Origin: Isoptericola sp. BMS4
Lineage (GTDB): Bacteria; Actinomycetota; Actinomycetes; Actinomycetales; Cellulomonadaceae
DNA length: 64,000 nucleotides
Direction: 5' to 3'
NCBI RefSeq assembly: GCF_011634835.1
Contig: NZ_SIRP01000001.1
Location: 1,984,034 to 2,048,033, forward strand
The notes under the pieces were generated by a model, which was given only the letters and a program-made list of their open reading frames with translations, searched no databases and was not told the origin of the DNA. A program made the translations under genes and the position numbers. Positions 25,181 through 35,000 of the stretch are shown here, piece after piece. Within the stretch, counting starts at the first letter, position 1, and the number at the start of each line of letters is the position of its first letter.

Positions 25181-27985
25181 ATGGCGACCCGGACACCCGC
25201 CCGGAAGATCACCGGGACCCCGCGGGGCGCGGCGCGGACCGGGCGGAGTGCCTCGGTGTCCGCCCCGGCGCGTCGTACGCCCGCGCGCAGCTCGTCCCGC
25301 GCCCCCGCGCGGGGCGCGTCGTCGGCGCGCTCGGGCACGGGACGGTCGGGCACAGGGCGAGGCAGCCGTGGCGGGGGACGGCCGCCGTCGCGGCGCCCCG
25401 CGCGCCACGGCCCGTCGTGGCCGGTGCGCGCCGTCCGGGGCGCGTACCTCGGCGTCGCCCACGGCCTGGGCGCCGTGACCCGCAGCATCACCAAGGGAGC
25501 AAGAGACCTGGAACCCGAGCACCGCCGCGACGGCGTCGCCTTCTTCCTCATCGCGCTCGCGCTGGTCGTGGCCGCGCGCGAGTGGTGGGGGCTGTCCGGA
25601 ACCTTCGGGACGGTCGTGCACGCGGTCGTCGCCGGCACCGTGGGGCTCGCCGGGGTCGCGGTCCCCGTGCTCCTCATCTGGCTCGGGGTGCGCGTCATGC
25701 GCCACCCGGAGCGGGGGCAGGCCAACTCCCGGGTCGCGATCGGTCTGACGTTCGTCGTGATCTCGGTGTGCGCGCTCGTCGCGATCGCCGAGGACAACCC
25801 GTCCCCGCGCCAGGGCTTCGCCGCCGTGCAGGACGCCGGCGGCATCATCGGCTACCTCGCCGCGACCCCGGTCGTGACCGGCGTGACCGCCTGGGTGGCC
25901 GTGCCCCTGTTCCTCCTCCTCGGCTTCTTCGGCCTCCTCGTCGTCACGGCGACGCCGGTGCACCGCATCCCGGAGCGACTGCGCGGGCTGTACGACCGGC
26001 TCACCGGCAACCACCACCCCGAGGAGGACGGCGACGGCCTGCCGCTGGCGGAGGGCGTCTCCCGTCACGACGGCACGGACACCACGCCGCAGCGCCGGAA
26101 GCGCACGCGCAAGACCAAGGCGCAGCGCGCCGCCGAGGCGGCCGAGGCGGCGGGGCTGGACGAGTACGCGGGCGACGAGGCGTTCGAGAAGGCGGCGACG
26201 CTCGAGAAGGAGACGGCCGCCGCGCGCGCGGGCAAGGCGAAGGCCGACCGGTCCGCGCCGACCCAGGCCGTCGCCGCACCGCCCGCGCCGCCCTCGCCGG
26301 CGCTCGTCGACGACGCCAAGCCGCCGGCGGGCGACCTGCCGCCCATGGGGCGCGGCGAGCAGCCGATGCTCGACGGCGACACGGTCTACCTGCTGCCCAG
26401 CGAGGAGTCGCTCGGCGAGGGCGCGCCGCACAAGACCAGGTCGGCGGCGAACGAGCGGGTCGTGGAGGCCCTGACGAAGGTCTTCGACGACTTCGGGGTC
26501 GACGCGCAGGTCTCCGGCTACACGCGCGGGCCCACGGTCACGCGCTACGAGGTCGAGGTCGGCGCGAAGACCAAGGTCGAGCGCATCACGTCGCTGACCA
26601 ACAACATCGCGTACGCCGTGGCCAGCGCCGACGTGCGGATCCTCTCGCCGATCCCCGGCAAGTCCGCCATCGGCATCGAGATCCCGAACACCGACCGTGA
26701 GACGGTCGTGCTCGGCGACGTGCTGCGGTCCTCGGCGGCCCGCCGTACCGAGCACTCGATGGTGATGGGCGTGGGCAAGGACGTCGAGGGCGGCTACGTC
26801 GTCGCGAACCTCGCGAAGATGCCGCACATCCTCGTGGCGGGCGCCACCGGCGCCGGCAAGTCGAGCTTCATCAACTCGCTCATCGTCTCGATCCTCATGC
26901 GGGCCACGCCCGAGCAGGTGCGGCTCATCCTCGTGGACCCCAAGCGGGTGGAGCTGACGATCTACGAGGGCATCCCGCACCTGATCACGCCGATCATCAC
27001 CAACCCGAAGAAGGCCGCCGAGGCCCTCGACTGGGTGGTGCGGGAGATGGACGCCCGCTACGACGACCTCGCGACGTTCGGGTACAAGCACATCGACGAC
27101 TTCAACGCGGGCGTGCGCTCGGGCAAGGTGCAGCCGCTGCCGGGCTCGGAGCGCAAGATCGCGCCCTACCCGTACCTGCTGGTGGTCGTCGACGAGCTGG
27201 CCGACCTCATGATGGTCGCCCCGCGCGACGTCGAGGCCTCGATCCAGCGCATCACCCAGCTCGCCCGCGCCGCCGGGATCCACCTCGTGCTGGCCACGCA
27301 GCGGCCGTCGGTCGACGTCGTCACGGGCCTCATCAAGGCCAACGTGCCGTCCCGTCTCGCGTTCGCGACGTCGTCGCTCGCCGACTCGCGCGTCGTGCTC
27401 GACCAGCCGGGCGCCGAGAAGCTCATCGGCCAGGGTGACGCGCTGTTCCTGCCGATGGGCGCGGCCAAGCCGATGCGCGTGCAGGGCGCGTGGGTCACGG
27501 AGTCCGAGGTGCACTCCGTCGTGGAGCACGTGAAGTCCCAGCTCAAGCCTGTCTACCGCGAGGACGTCACGGCGCCCGCCGCGGCCAAGAAGCAGATCGA
27601 CGAGGACATCGGCGACGACCTCGACCTGCTCCTGCAGGCGACGGAGCTCGTGGTGACCACGCAGTTCGGGTCGACGTCCATGCTGCAGCGCAAGCTGCGT
27701 GTCGGCTTCGCGAAGGCCGGTCGGCTCATGGACCTGCTGGAGTCGCGCGAGATCGTGGGCCCCTCCGAGGGGTCGAAGGCGCGCGAGGTGCTGGTCGGCC
27801 CCGACGGTCTGCCCTCGGCGCTCGCGCTCATCCGCGGGGAGACGCCCCCGGACGCCTACGACCAGGATGCCGAGGCCGCCGGGACGGGCGACCCGTACGC
27901 CGCGGGCACGGACGGGCACGCGCCGCCCGTGGCCACGGACTACCACGACGGCGCGGACACCGACCCGGAGCACGGCTGGCGCTGA
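25181..27985 (+). CDS. ftsK: DNA translocase FtsK/SpoIIIE
   Basis: Septum-anchored motor that moves chromosome termini through the closing septum and activates XerCD; 934 aa. A basic N terminus of about 80 residues is followed by four membrane segments (about 125-260), then a charged linker. The motor has Walker A GATGAGKSSFIN near residue 553 and Walker B LLVVVDELADLM. The C-terminal gamma winged helix, VVTTQFGSTSMLQRKLRVGF, reads KOPS-type polar sites. ATG 25181 is supported by TACGGT upstream. A weak 6-bp hairpin (27985-28009) separates it from the convergent CapA-like gene. Confidence 0.96.
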   Translation: MATRTPARKITGTPRGAARTGRSASVSAPARRTPARSSSRAPARGASSARSGTGRSGTGRGSRGGGRPPSRRPARHGPSWPVRAVRGAYLGVAHGLGAVTRSITKGARDLEPEHRRDGVAFFLIALALVVAAREWWGLSGTFGTVVHAVVAGTVGLAGVAVPVLLIWLGVRVMRHPERGQANSRVAIGLTFVVISVCALVAIAEDNPSPRQGFAAVQDAGGIIGYLAATPVVTGVTAWVAVPLFLLLGFFGLLVVTATPVHRIPERLRGLYDRLTGNHHPEEDGDGLPLAEGVSRHDGTDTTPQRRKRTRKTKAQRAAEAAEAAGLDEYAGDEAFEKAATLEKETAAARAGKAKADRSAPTQAVAAPPAPPSPALVDDAKPPAGDLPPMGRGEQPMLDGDTVYLLPSEESLGEGAPHKTRSAANERVVEALTKVFDDFGVDAQVSGYTRGPTVTRYEVEVGAKTKVERITSLTNNIAYAVASADVRILSPIPGKSAIGIEIPNTDRETVVLGDVLRSSAARRTEHSMVMGVGKDVEGGYVVANLAKMPHILVAGATGAGKSSFINSLIVSILMRATPEQVRLILVDPKRVELTIYEGIPHLITPIITNPKKAAEALDWVVREMDARYDDLATFGYKHIDDFNAGVRSGKVQPLPGSERKIAPYPYLLVVVDELADLMMVAPRDVEASIQRITQLARAAGIHLVLATQRPSVDVVTGLIKANVPSRLAFATSSLADSRVVLDQPGAEKLIGQGDALFLPMGAAKPMRVQGAWVTESEVHSVVEHVKSQLKPVYREDVTAPAAAKKQIDEDIGDDLDLLLQATELVVTTQFGSTSMLQRKLRVGFAKAGRLMDLLESREIVGPSEGSKAREVLVGPDGLPSALALIRGETPPDAYDQDAEAAGTGDPYAAGTDGHAPPVATDYHDGADTDPEHGWR

Positions 27986-28021
27986 CGACGGGCGCTCCGT
28001 CGGCGTCGTGACCGCGGGCGG

Positions 28022-29314
28022 TCAGGGCGCCGTCCGGGGCACGACCTCGGGCTCGGGGCCGGTGGGTGTCGGCGGCTCGACGCGGTGGTCGGCGGCGTCG
28101 CGGACCGCCGCGGCCACCCGCTCCCGCCGGGCCACGAGCTCGGCGGCGGAGAGGTCGCCGGCCTCGCCGTCACCGAGGTCGGGCAGCGCGTGCACCCGGT
28201 GCCCCGCCGCGATGTCGACCGTGGTCCCGGTCCAGCCCACGTCCGTCACCAGCACGGGCGCGCCCGCGTGGTCCTGCCGGAAGGTCGCCGTGAGGAGCAC
28301 ACCGTTGCTGGTGCGCGCGTCGCAGCACGCGGCGCTCTGGTTCGACAGCAGGTTCCCGAGCCCGTAGGCGACCCACATGCCGTTGCCACCGGGGCCGCCG
28401 TCGAGCTTCTCGATGCGCTGCGGCACGTGCGCGTGATGGCCGATGACCAGGTCGACCGCACCGGACTCGGCGACGGCGTGCGTGACCTCGATCTGCTGGT
28501 CGGTCAGGTCCTCGGTGTACTCGACGCCGGCGTGCAGGCTGAGCAGCACGACGTCGGCCCCGGCGTCGCGGGCGCGGCGGGCGTCCGCGACGATCCTGTC
28601 GGCGTCGATGAGGTCCACCGCCCAGGGGGCCTCGTCCGGGACGGGGAGCCCGTTGAGGCCGTACGTCGCCGAGAGGTGGGCGACCGTGATCGTGCGTCCC
28701 GCCCGCTCCAGCTCGTAGCGCTGCGGGGCGGCCTGCTCGGCCTCCGAGCGCGCCGTGCCGGCGTGCCCGAGCCCGGTGGCGTCGAACGCGTCGAGGGTGG
28801 CGACCACGCCGTCGTACCCACGGTCCACCGAGTGGTTCGACGCGGTCGAGCAGCCGTCCCATCCCTGCGCCGCGACGGCGTCCACGAGGCCGCCCGGCGC
28901 GGCAAACAGCGGGTACCCGCTGGGCGGGGTGCCCTCGGGCGCCACCGGGACCTCCATGTGGCACAGCGCCAGGTCGGCCCCGGCGACCCACCGGTCGAGG
29001 CCGGACAGCAGCGTCTCGAAGTCGCTGCCGCCCTGCGCCGAGCGGACCACGGGCCCGTGGGGCAGCAGGTCGCCGGCGGCGAGCACCGTGAACCCGGCCG
29101 GCGGGTCGGGGGGAGGCGGCGCGGACTTGGCCGCGACCACCGCGGCCGGCACGGTCGTCGTCGGGGCCGCGACGTCGCCGTCGTGGTCGGTGACCTGCCA
29201 GGTCGTCCAGCCCGCGAGGCCGGCGGTGAGAAGGGCGAGCGACGCACCCACCCGGCGCGCAGCGCTGCGCCGCGGTCGTGCGTGCGTCGGACCCGCCGTC
29301 GTCGAGGGTGGCAC
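28022..29314 (-). CDS. CapA-family metallophosphatase-like protein
   Basis: 430 aa. A basic N terminus and a hydrophobic segment (about residues 24-40, ASLALLTAGLAGWTTWQV) suggest membrane anchoring with the domain outside. The PGA_cap fold begins near residue 75: VLAAGDLLPHG, CHMEVPVAPEG, ASNHSVDRGYDGVVATLDAF and VIGHHAHVPQRIEKL. Relatives act in poly-gamma-glutamate or capsule synthesis, but here it is a single gene with no capBC partners, so the substrate is unknown. GTG 29314 has TACCCT 6 nt upstream and is divergent from pgsA. Confidence 0.88.
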   Translation of the reverse strand: MPPSTTAGPTHARPRRSAARRVGASLALLTAGLAGWTTWQVTDHDGDVAAPTTTVPAAVVAAKSAPPPPDPPAGFTVLAAGDLLPHGPVVRSAQGGSDFETLLSGLDRWVAGADLALCHMEVPVAPEGTPPSGYPLFAAPGGLVDAVAAQGWDGCSTASNHSVDRGYDGVVATLDAFDATGLGHAGTARSEAEQAAPQRYELERAGRTITVAHLSATYGLNGLPVPDEAPWAVDLIDADRIVADARRARDAGADVVLLSLHAGVEYTEDLTDQQIEVTHAVAESGAVDLVIGHHAHVPQRIEKLDGGPGGNGMWVAYGLGNLLSNQSAACCDARTSNGVLLTATFRQDHAGAPVLVTDVGWTGTTVDIAAGHRVHALPDLGDGEAGDLSAAELVARRERVAAAVRDAADHRVEPPTPTGPEPEVVPRTAP

Positions 29315-29320
29315 CCGCCG

Positions 29321-29326
29321 AGGGTA
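29321..29326 (-). promoter_or_regulatory. Leaderless -10, capA-like gene
   Basis: TACCCT, 6 nt (CGGCGG), GTG 29314. The 81-nt gap holds this and the pgsA promoter back to back. Confidence 0.45.
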
Positions 29327-29383
29327 CCGGGTGTCGGGACCCGCAGGAGGTCGCCCGGTCACGGGGTGCGCCGCGGGCCCCAG

Positions 29384-29389
29384 TAGGCT
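29384..29389 (+). promoter_or_regulatory. Leaderless -10, pgsA
   Basis: TAGGCT, 6 nt (GGCCGG), ATG 29396; no ribosome site. Confidence 0.5.
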
Positions 29390-29395
29390 GGCCGG

Positions 29396-30001
29396 ATGAC
29401 CGACCCGACTCCGTCGCCGTGGAACATCGCGAATCTCGTGACCATGGTCCGCATCGTCCTCGTGCCGGTCTTCGCGTGGGCGTTGCTCGCCGACGGCGGC
29501 GACTCGGTGACGTGGCGGCTGGTGGCGACGGCCGTCTTCGTGCTCGCCGCGGTGAGCGACAGGATCGACGGCTACCTCGCGCGCTCGCGCGGCCTGGTGA
29601 CCGACCTCGGCAAGATCCTCGACCCGATCGCGGACAAGGCGCTCGTGGGGGCGGCGCTGATCCTGCTGTGGTGGCCGCTCGGCGAGCTGCCCTGGTGGGT
29701 GCCGGTCGTCATCCTCGCGCGCGAGCTCGGTGTCACCGCGATGCGCATGGTCGTGCTGCGGTACGCCGTCATGCCCGCCTCGCGCGGCGGCAAGATCAAG
29801 ACCGTGCTGCAGATGGTCGCGATCACGCTCTTCCTGCTGCCGCTCGCGCACCTGCCGTCCTCCGTGCACGACACGGCCTGGGTGGTGATGTGGGCCGCGA
29901 TCGGCGTCACCGTCGTCACCGGGATCGACTACGCGGCGCAGGGGTGGCGGCTGCGCCGCGACGCGAAGGCGGAGGGCCCCCGTCCCGAGGCCGCGGCGTG
30001 A
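29396..30001 (+). CDS. pgsA: CDP-diacylglycerol-glycerol-3-phosphate phosphatidyltransferase
   Basis: Makes phosphatidylglycerol phosphate from CDP-diacylglycerol; 201 aa, integral membrane enzyme. The CDP-alcohol phosphotransferase motif is complete: SDRIDGYLARSRGLVTDLGK followed by ILDPIADK, giving D-x2-DG-x2-AR-x8-G-x3-D-x3-D with four metal-binding Asp residues. MPASRGGKIKTVLQM matches PgsA rather than cardiolipin synthase. The gene precedes cinA with a GTGA overlap and follows ftsK in the usual actinobacterial order. Confidence 0.94.
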   Translation: MTDPTPSPWNIANLVTMVRIVLVPVFAWALLADGGDSVTWRLVATAVFVLAAVSDRIDGYLARSRGLVTDLGKILDPIADKALVGAALILLWWPLGELPWWVPVVILARELGVTAMRMVVLRYAVMPASRGGKIKTVLQMVAITLFLLPLAHLPSSVHDTAWVVMWAAIGVTVVTGIDYAAQGWRLRRDAKAEGPRPEAAA

Positions 30002-30459
30002 CCGCCGGCGACCTCCTCGACGCCGCGCTCGCCCGGGGCTGGACCGTGGGGGTCGCGGAGTCCCTCACCGGGGGCCTCGTCTCGGCCGCCCTCGTCGAGG
30101 TGCCGGGCTCGTCGCGGGTGCTGCGCGGGGCCGTCGTCGCGTACGCCACGGAGGTGAAGTCGTCGCTGCTGGGCGTCGACGCCGCGCTCCTGGACGCCCG
30201 GGGCGCCGTCGACCCCGACGTCGCCGCGCAGATGGCCCGCGGGGTGCGCCGCGCCGTGCGTGCCGACGTCGGCGTGGCGACCACGGGCGTGGCCGGGCCG
30301 GACCCGCAGGACGGCCACCCGCCGGGCGAGGTGTATGTGGCGGTGAGCACCCCCGACGGCGACCGGGTCCGCCGGCTCGACATCCCCGGGGAGCGGCCGG
30401 CGGTGCGCGACGGCGCCGTCCACGCCGCGCTCGACCTGGTGGTCGAGGCGCTCCGGTGA
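29998..30459 (+). CDS. cinA: CinA C-terminal domain protein (NMN deamidase-like)
   Basis: 153 aa, only the C-terminal CinA (PncC) domain; the N-terminal MoaB/MogA-like domain of full CinA is absent. The motif [20 protein letters not shown] starts near residue 16, and [20 protein letters not shown] follows. PncC enzymes deamidate nicotinamide mononucleotide to nicotinate mononucleotide. GTG 29998 overlaps the pgsA stop (GTGA), so it is translated with pgsA. The pgsA-cinA-clgR order is conserved in Actinobacteria. Confidence 0.92.
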   Translation: MTAGDLLDAALARGWTVGVAESLTGGLVSAALVEVPGSSRVLRGAVVAYATEVKSSLLGVDAALLDARGAVDPDVAAQMARGVRRAVRADVGVATTGVAGPDPQDGHPPGEVYVAVSTPDGDRVRRLDIPGERPAVRDGAVHAALDLVVEALR

Positions 30460-30601
30460 AGGATGCGTGAGGGACCGGGACGGTGGGAACAACGCCCCCG
30501 GCCGCGACGTTGCGGCAGGTGTGATGACCGACAGGGCACGAAAGCGTCTCGATCTGCCCCGCACCAGGCCCGGCACCGGGCCGGACAGGGCCCGGGCGCG
30601 G

Positions 30602-30607
30602 TACGGT
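30602..30607 (+). promoter_or_regulatory. Candidate clgR -10
   Basis: TACGGT at 30602-30607, about 105 nt before the start, predicts a leader of about 100 nt. The leader opens with the hairpin CCCCGG-CACG-CCGGGG (30615-30630). I see no clear ClgR box in the 253-nt gap. Confidence 0.35.
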
Positions 30608-30712
30608 GGTGCCACCCCGGCACGCCGGGGCACCGGACGGGCGACGACCCCGGCCGCCGGCCAGGCGCCGGCGGGACGGGACAGAGAGGGTCACACCGAG
30701 AGGGGGCGTGAG

Positions 30713-31057
30713 ATGGTCGTACTGCGACGAGAGATCGGGGACGTGCTTCGTGGCGCGCGGCAGCGTCAGGGGCGCACCCTGCGTGAGGTGTCGTCGGCGG
30801 CGCGCGTGTCGCTCGGGTACCTGAGCGAGGTCGAGCGTGGGCAGAAGGAGGCCTCCTCCGAGCTCCTGGCCTCCATCTGCGAGGCCCTGGACGTCCCGAT
30901 GTCCCTCGTGCTGCGCGAGGTGAGCGACCGGGTCGCGGTCGCCGAGGGGCTCCACATCCCGGACACGATCCCGGCGGACGTCTTCGCCGGCATGCTCAGC
31001 AAGGGCGGCGAGCCGCGCGAGGACGCCGTGCACGAGAAGCTCGCGCCGGTCGGCTGA
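30713..31057 (+). CDS. clgR: ClgR-type helix-turn-helix regulator
   Basis: 114 aa. The Xre-type HTH spans about residues 4-60: [60 protein letters not shown]. This is nearly identical to ClgR of corynebacteria, mycobacteria and streptomycetes, which activates clpP and clpC and other proteostasis or DNA repair genes and is itself degraded by Clp. The C terminus is short and ends APVG. ATG 30713 follows GAGAGGGGGCG. It stands alone after cinA with a long leader and its own terminator. Confidence 0.92.
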   Translation: MVVLRREIGDVLRGARQRQGRTLREVSSAARVSLGYLSEVERGQKEASSELLASICEALDVPMSLVLREVSDRVAVAEGLHIPDTIPADVFAGMLSKGGEPREDAVHEKLAPVG

Positions 31058-31090
31058 CGACACACGGCGCGCCGTCATACGGCACGACGA

Positions 31091-31120
31091 GGGGCCGGAC
31101 CGCGGACGCGGTCCGGCCCC
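31091..31120 (+). terminator. clgR terminator
   Basis: Perfect 13-bp stem, GGGGCCGGACCGC (31091-31103) with GCGGTCCGGCCCC (31108-31120), loop GGAC, then TTCG. It lies between clgR and the convergent nei, so it may serve both strands. Confidence 0.75.
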
Positions 31121-31153
31121 TTCGCCGTGCGGAGGTTCGAGCGTCGTCCGGCC

Positions 31154-31963
31154 TCACGCGGCGGGTGCGCGCTGGCACGACGGGCACCAGTAGACGACGC
31201 GCTCGGGGCCGTCGGGCCGGCGCCCGGGCCCGGACGTGCTGCCGAGCGCGACGGGCGTCGCGCACCGCCGGCAGGGGCGGCGGTGCCGGCCGTGGACCGC
31301 GTGCTCGACGGCGCCGAAGCCCGCGCGCCGCGCAACCGCGACGCTGCGGGACATGAGCCGCCGAGCCGTGCTCAGCAGCGTGGCCAGGGCCTGGTCGTCG
31401 AGGTCGCCCGCCGGGGTCCACGGCCAGACGCGGCAGGCGAAGAGCGCCTCGGCCGTCCAGATCGTGCCGAGCCCGGCGACGGTGCGCTGGTCGAGCAGCG
31501 CCGCGCACACCGCCCGGCCCGGCTCCGCACGGAGCCGGCTGACGCCCTCGCCGAGCCGGGAGGGAAATCCCGGCGCCAGGACGTCCGGCCCGAGGTGCGC
31601 CAGGAGGCGCGGCTCGTCCCGGGTCCGTAGGACGTCCAGCATGCCGAGCCGCCACCCCACGCAGGTCCATGTGCGGGTGGCCAGCACCGCGCGCACGGCG
31701 GGGGACCGTGCCGCGGCATCGCGCGAGCCGGTGCGGTGCACCCGCCACGACCCGTCCATGCGCAGGTGGGTGTGCAGGGTGCGGCCGTCGTCGAAGCGCA
31801 GCAGCACGTGCTTGCCGTACGCGGCCGCCTCCGTGAGCGCCCGCCCGACGAGGTCGACGCCCGCGGCCGACGGCCAGCGCAGCTCGGCCCGCACGAGCTC
31901 GGAGCCGCGCAGGGCCGCGCCGAGCCTCTCGGCGGTGAGGAGGAGCACATCTCCCTCGGGCAT
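31154..31963 (-). CDS. nei: Endonuclease VIII-like DNA glycosylase (Nei2 type)
   Basis: Bifunctional glycosylase/AP lyase removing oxidised pyrimidines; 269 aa. It starts MPEGDV, exposing the catalytic Pro2 and Glu3. The H2TH region is VAGLGTIWTAEALFACRVWP, and the zinc finger near residues 235-265 reads CRRCATPV ... WCPSC. LHTHLRMDGSW is the expected central motif. Mycobacterial Nei2 is the closest known relative. It lies 84 nt downstream of lhr, a helicase with which it is repeatedly paired in Actinobacteria, suggesting a joint repair role. Confidence 0.93.
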   Translation of the reverse strand: MPEGDVLLLTAERLGAALRGSELVRAELRWPSAAGVDLVGRALTEAAAYGKHVLLRFDDGRTLHTHLRMDGSWRVHRTGSRDAAARSPAVRAVLATRTWTCVGWRLGMLDVLRTRDEPRLLAHLGPDVLAPGFPSRLGEGVSRLRAEPGRAVCAALLDQRTVAGLGTIWTAEALFACRVWPWTPAGDLDDQALATLLSTARRLMSRSVAVARRAGFGAVEHAVHGRHRRPCRRCATPVALGSTSGPGRRPDGPERVVYWCPSCQRAPAA

Positions 31964-31970
31964 GACACGC

Positions 31971-31976
31971 AGCCTA
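31971..31976 (-). promoter_or_regulatory. Leaderless -10, nei
   Basis: TAGGCT, 7 nt, ATG 31963. It implies that nei can be expressed apart from lhr. Confidence 0.45.
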
Positions 31977-32047
31977 GAGGCCGGGCCGGCGCCCCGGTGC
32001 ACGACCCGGGTCGGCGCCGCCCGGGCACCGCACCACCCCACGGCGCG

Positions 32048-35000
32048 TCACGACGGTCGGAGCCCCCGCGGGGTGATCCCGAAGCCGGCGTCCAGCAGGG
32101 CGGCGGCCGCCGGCGTCCGGTCGCGGGCGGCGGACAGCGCCGCGACCCCGTCCACCCGCTGCACGGTCACGCGCCCCAGCCGGCCCTCCCGGGTCGCGGC
32201 CGCCAGGGTGCGTGCCGCGGCCGCGAGGCGGCCCGGGTCGCCGGCGTCCCCCCGGCCGAACGACAGCACGGTGCGGCCGCCGCGCTCGACGAAGAGCACG
32301 AGCTCGCCGTCGACGAGCAGCACCACGGCACCCGCCTTGCGGCCCGGCCGGTGCGTGCCCCCGGACGGCGCCGCCGATCCGGCCTCCGCGTCGCCGTCCC
32401 GGTCCGTCGGCCTCGGGGCGGCCGTCCGGCCCGCGGGACCGGCTCCCGACGTGCGGGGCCAGGCCACCGCGGCCCCGTACGGGTTGGCGGGGTCGGTGGC
32501 GGCGAGCAGCACGGCCTCGGGGACCGGGGCCCCTCGCGCGCCCGGGGCGGGCAAGGAGCCGCCGGAGCCGGCTACGCCGTCCGGTCCGTCCAGGCCGCCG
32601 GTGCCGTCCCGGGCCTCGCGGCCCGACTCGAGCCCACGGTCCCGGTCGCCTGCGTCCGCCCGCAGCTGGTCGACCGCCCCCGGCAGCGCGAACTGGGACC
32701 CGCCCAGCCCCTCGAGGAAGTACCCGCGGCGCACCGCGCCGCGCTCCTCCAGCTCCCCGAGCACCCGGTACACGTCCCGGAACCGCGACGCCACGCCCTC
32801 CACCGGCGCCACCGCCCGGGTGAGCACCCCGTGCCGCTCCAGCAGCACCTGCGACAGCGCGTGCGCGCGCAGCGTCGGGTCCGGCTCCACGGTCGGCAGC
32901 GCCGACCAGCGGCCGCCTCCCGTGCGCGGGGTCTCGGTGGCCGGGCGCGCCAGCCCGAACCGCGAGCCCCGCACGGGCCGCGCCCGGCCGGGCGCGGCGG
33001 GGGCGCGGTGCGCGCCCCCGCCGCGGCGGCCCGCGCCGCCGAGGGCCTCCCGCAGCGGGCCGAGCCGGTCGTTCGTCACCCGACCCGCCCAGACCAGGTC
33101 CCACAACGCCTCGAGGACCGCTGCCCGGCTCGCTCCCGCGAGCTCCGCCAGACGCGGCAGGAAGTAGCCGCCCGAGCCCGTCAGCAGGTCCAGCACCACC
33201 CGGTGCACGTCGGTGTCCAGCGGGCCGCCGTCGTCGACGGGGTCGGGGTCCCGCAGCGTGAGCGGCGCCCCGTCGGCGAGGTGCAGGCTGATCATCCCGT
33301 CGCCGCCGCCCGACCCCGGCAGCCGGCCGTGCCCGCACCACAGCACCTCGCCGGCGGTGGTGAGCTCGTCGAGGAGGGCGGGCGCGTAGTCGGACACCCG
33401 GGCGGGCAGCACCAGGGTCTCGAGCGCCGACGCCGGGACGGCCGCGCCCGAGAGCTGCTCCACCGCCCGCAGCACGCCGTCGGCGCCCCGCAACGTGCCG
33501 CCGGCGGCGCCGGCGCCCCCGGCGCGCGCCCCGACGCCGTGCCAGCGGGGGAGGAACACGCCGAGGGTCTCCGGGTCGACCGGCTCGACCTCCGCGCGCA
33601 GTGCGGCCAGGGACCGGCGACGCAGCGTCCGGAGCACCTCGGGGTCGCACCACTCGTCGCCCGTGCCGCCGAGCGAGGACGGCAGCAGCGCCCCGCGCAC
33701 GACGGTGCCGGCGGACTCCAGGCCCGCGAGGGCGCGCTGCACCACCGCCACCCCCAACCCGAACCGGCGGGCCGCGTCCGCCGCGCCGAACGGCGCGTGG
33801 GTGCGCGCGTGGCGGCGCAGCAGGTCGCCGAGCGGGTCGTCGACCAGCTCCGTGAAGGCCTCCGGGACGCCCACCGGGAGCGCCACGCCGAGCGCGTCGC
33901 GCAGCCGGCCCGCGTCCTCGACGACGGCCCACTGCTCCGTCTCGTCCTCGGCGTGCCCCGCCAGCCGGACGCGGATGACGCGCCGCGCCGCCTCCAGCTC
34001 GGTGAGCCAGCCCGGCACCCGGTCCCGCACGTCCTCGCGGGTGCGGGCCCGCAGGGCGGGCAGCGGGTGCGGCCCCGTGCGCCGCAGCACGTCCCACAGG
34101 CCCTCCGCGTCGCGCGCCTGCCGGTCGGGGTGCAGCGCCTGCAGCAGGGCCTGGGTCCGCTCGACCGCCGCCGGGTCGAGCAGGTCGGCGAGCGCGGTGG
34201 CGCCCTGCTCGCCGAGGAGCTCGGCGAGCAGGTCCGGGTCGAGCGACAGGGCCGCCGCCCGGCGTTCCGCGAGCGGGGCGTCGCCGTCGTACAGGAACTG
34301 CGCCGTGTAACCGAACAGGAGCGCCTGCGCGAACGGCGACGGCGCGCTCGTCGTGACCTCGACGAGGCGGACCCGCCCGGCGGCCAGGTCGCCCATGAGC
34401 TCGGTCAGCGACGCGACGTCGAAGTCGTCGCGCAGGCACTCGCGCGCCGCCTCGAGCATGATCGGGAAGTCGGGGAACTGCGAGGCGACCTGCAGCAGCT
34501 GCGAGGCCCGCTGGCGCTGCTGCCACAGCGGCTGGCGCCGGTCGGGGCGGCGCCGGGGCAGCAGCAGGGCCCGCGCGGCGGCCTCCCGGAACCGGGCGGC
34601 GAACATCACCGAGCCGCCCAGCTCGTCCCGGACGGCCGCCAGCACCTCGTCCGGGTCGACGAGCAGGTCCTCGGCGGTGACGGCCGGCCCGCCGTCCCCG
34701 AGCCGGGCCCCGCCGTCACCGCCGTCCCCGGGGCCGACGGGGCCCAGGTCCCACCCCGTGTCGCCGGCGTCCGGGAGCCGCAGCACGATCCCGTCGTCGG
34801 CGTGCATCGCGGCGACGTCGGTGCCGTACCGCTCGCGCAGACGCGCGGCGACCACGAGCGCCCACGGCGCGTGCACGGGCGCGCCGAACGGGGAGTGGAC
34901 GACGACGCGCCAGTCGCCGAGCTCGTCGCGGAACCGCTCGACGACGACGGTGCGGTCGTCCGGGAGCCGGCCCGTGGCGCGGCGCTGCTCGGTGAGGTAC

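Noticed and set aside
29998-30459. cinA as a truncated gene
   Set aside because: Stand-alone CinA C-terminal proteins of about 150-165 aa are a normal form in Actinobacteria, and the start overlaps pgsA cleanly.
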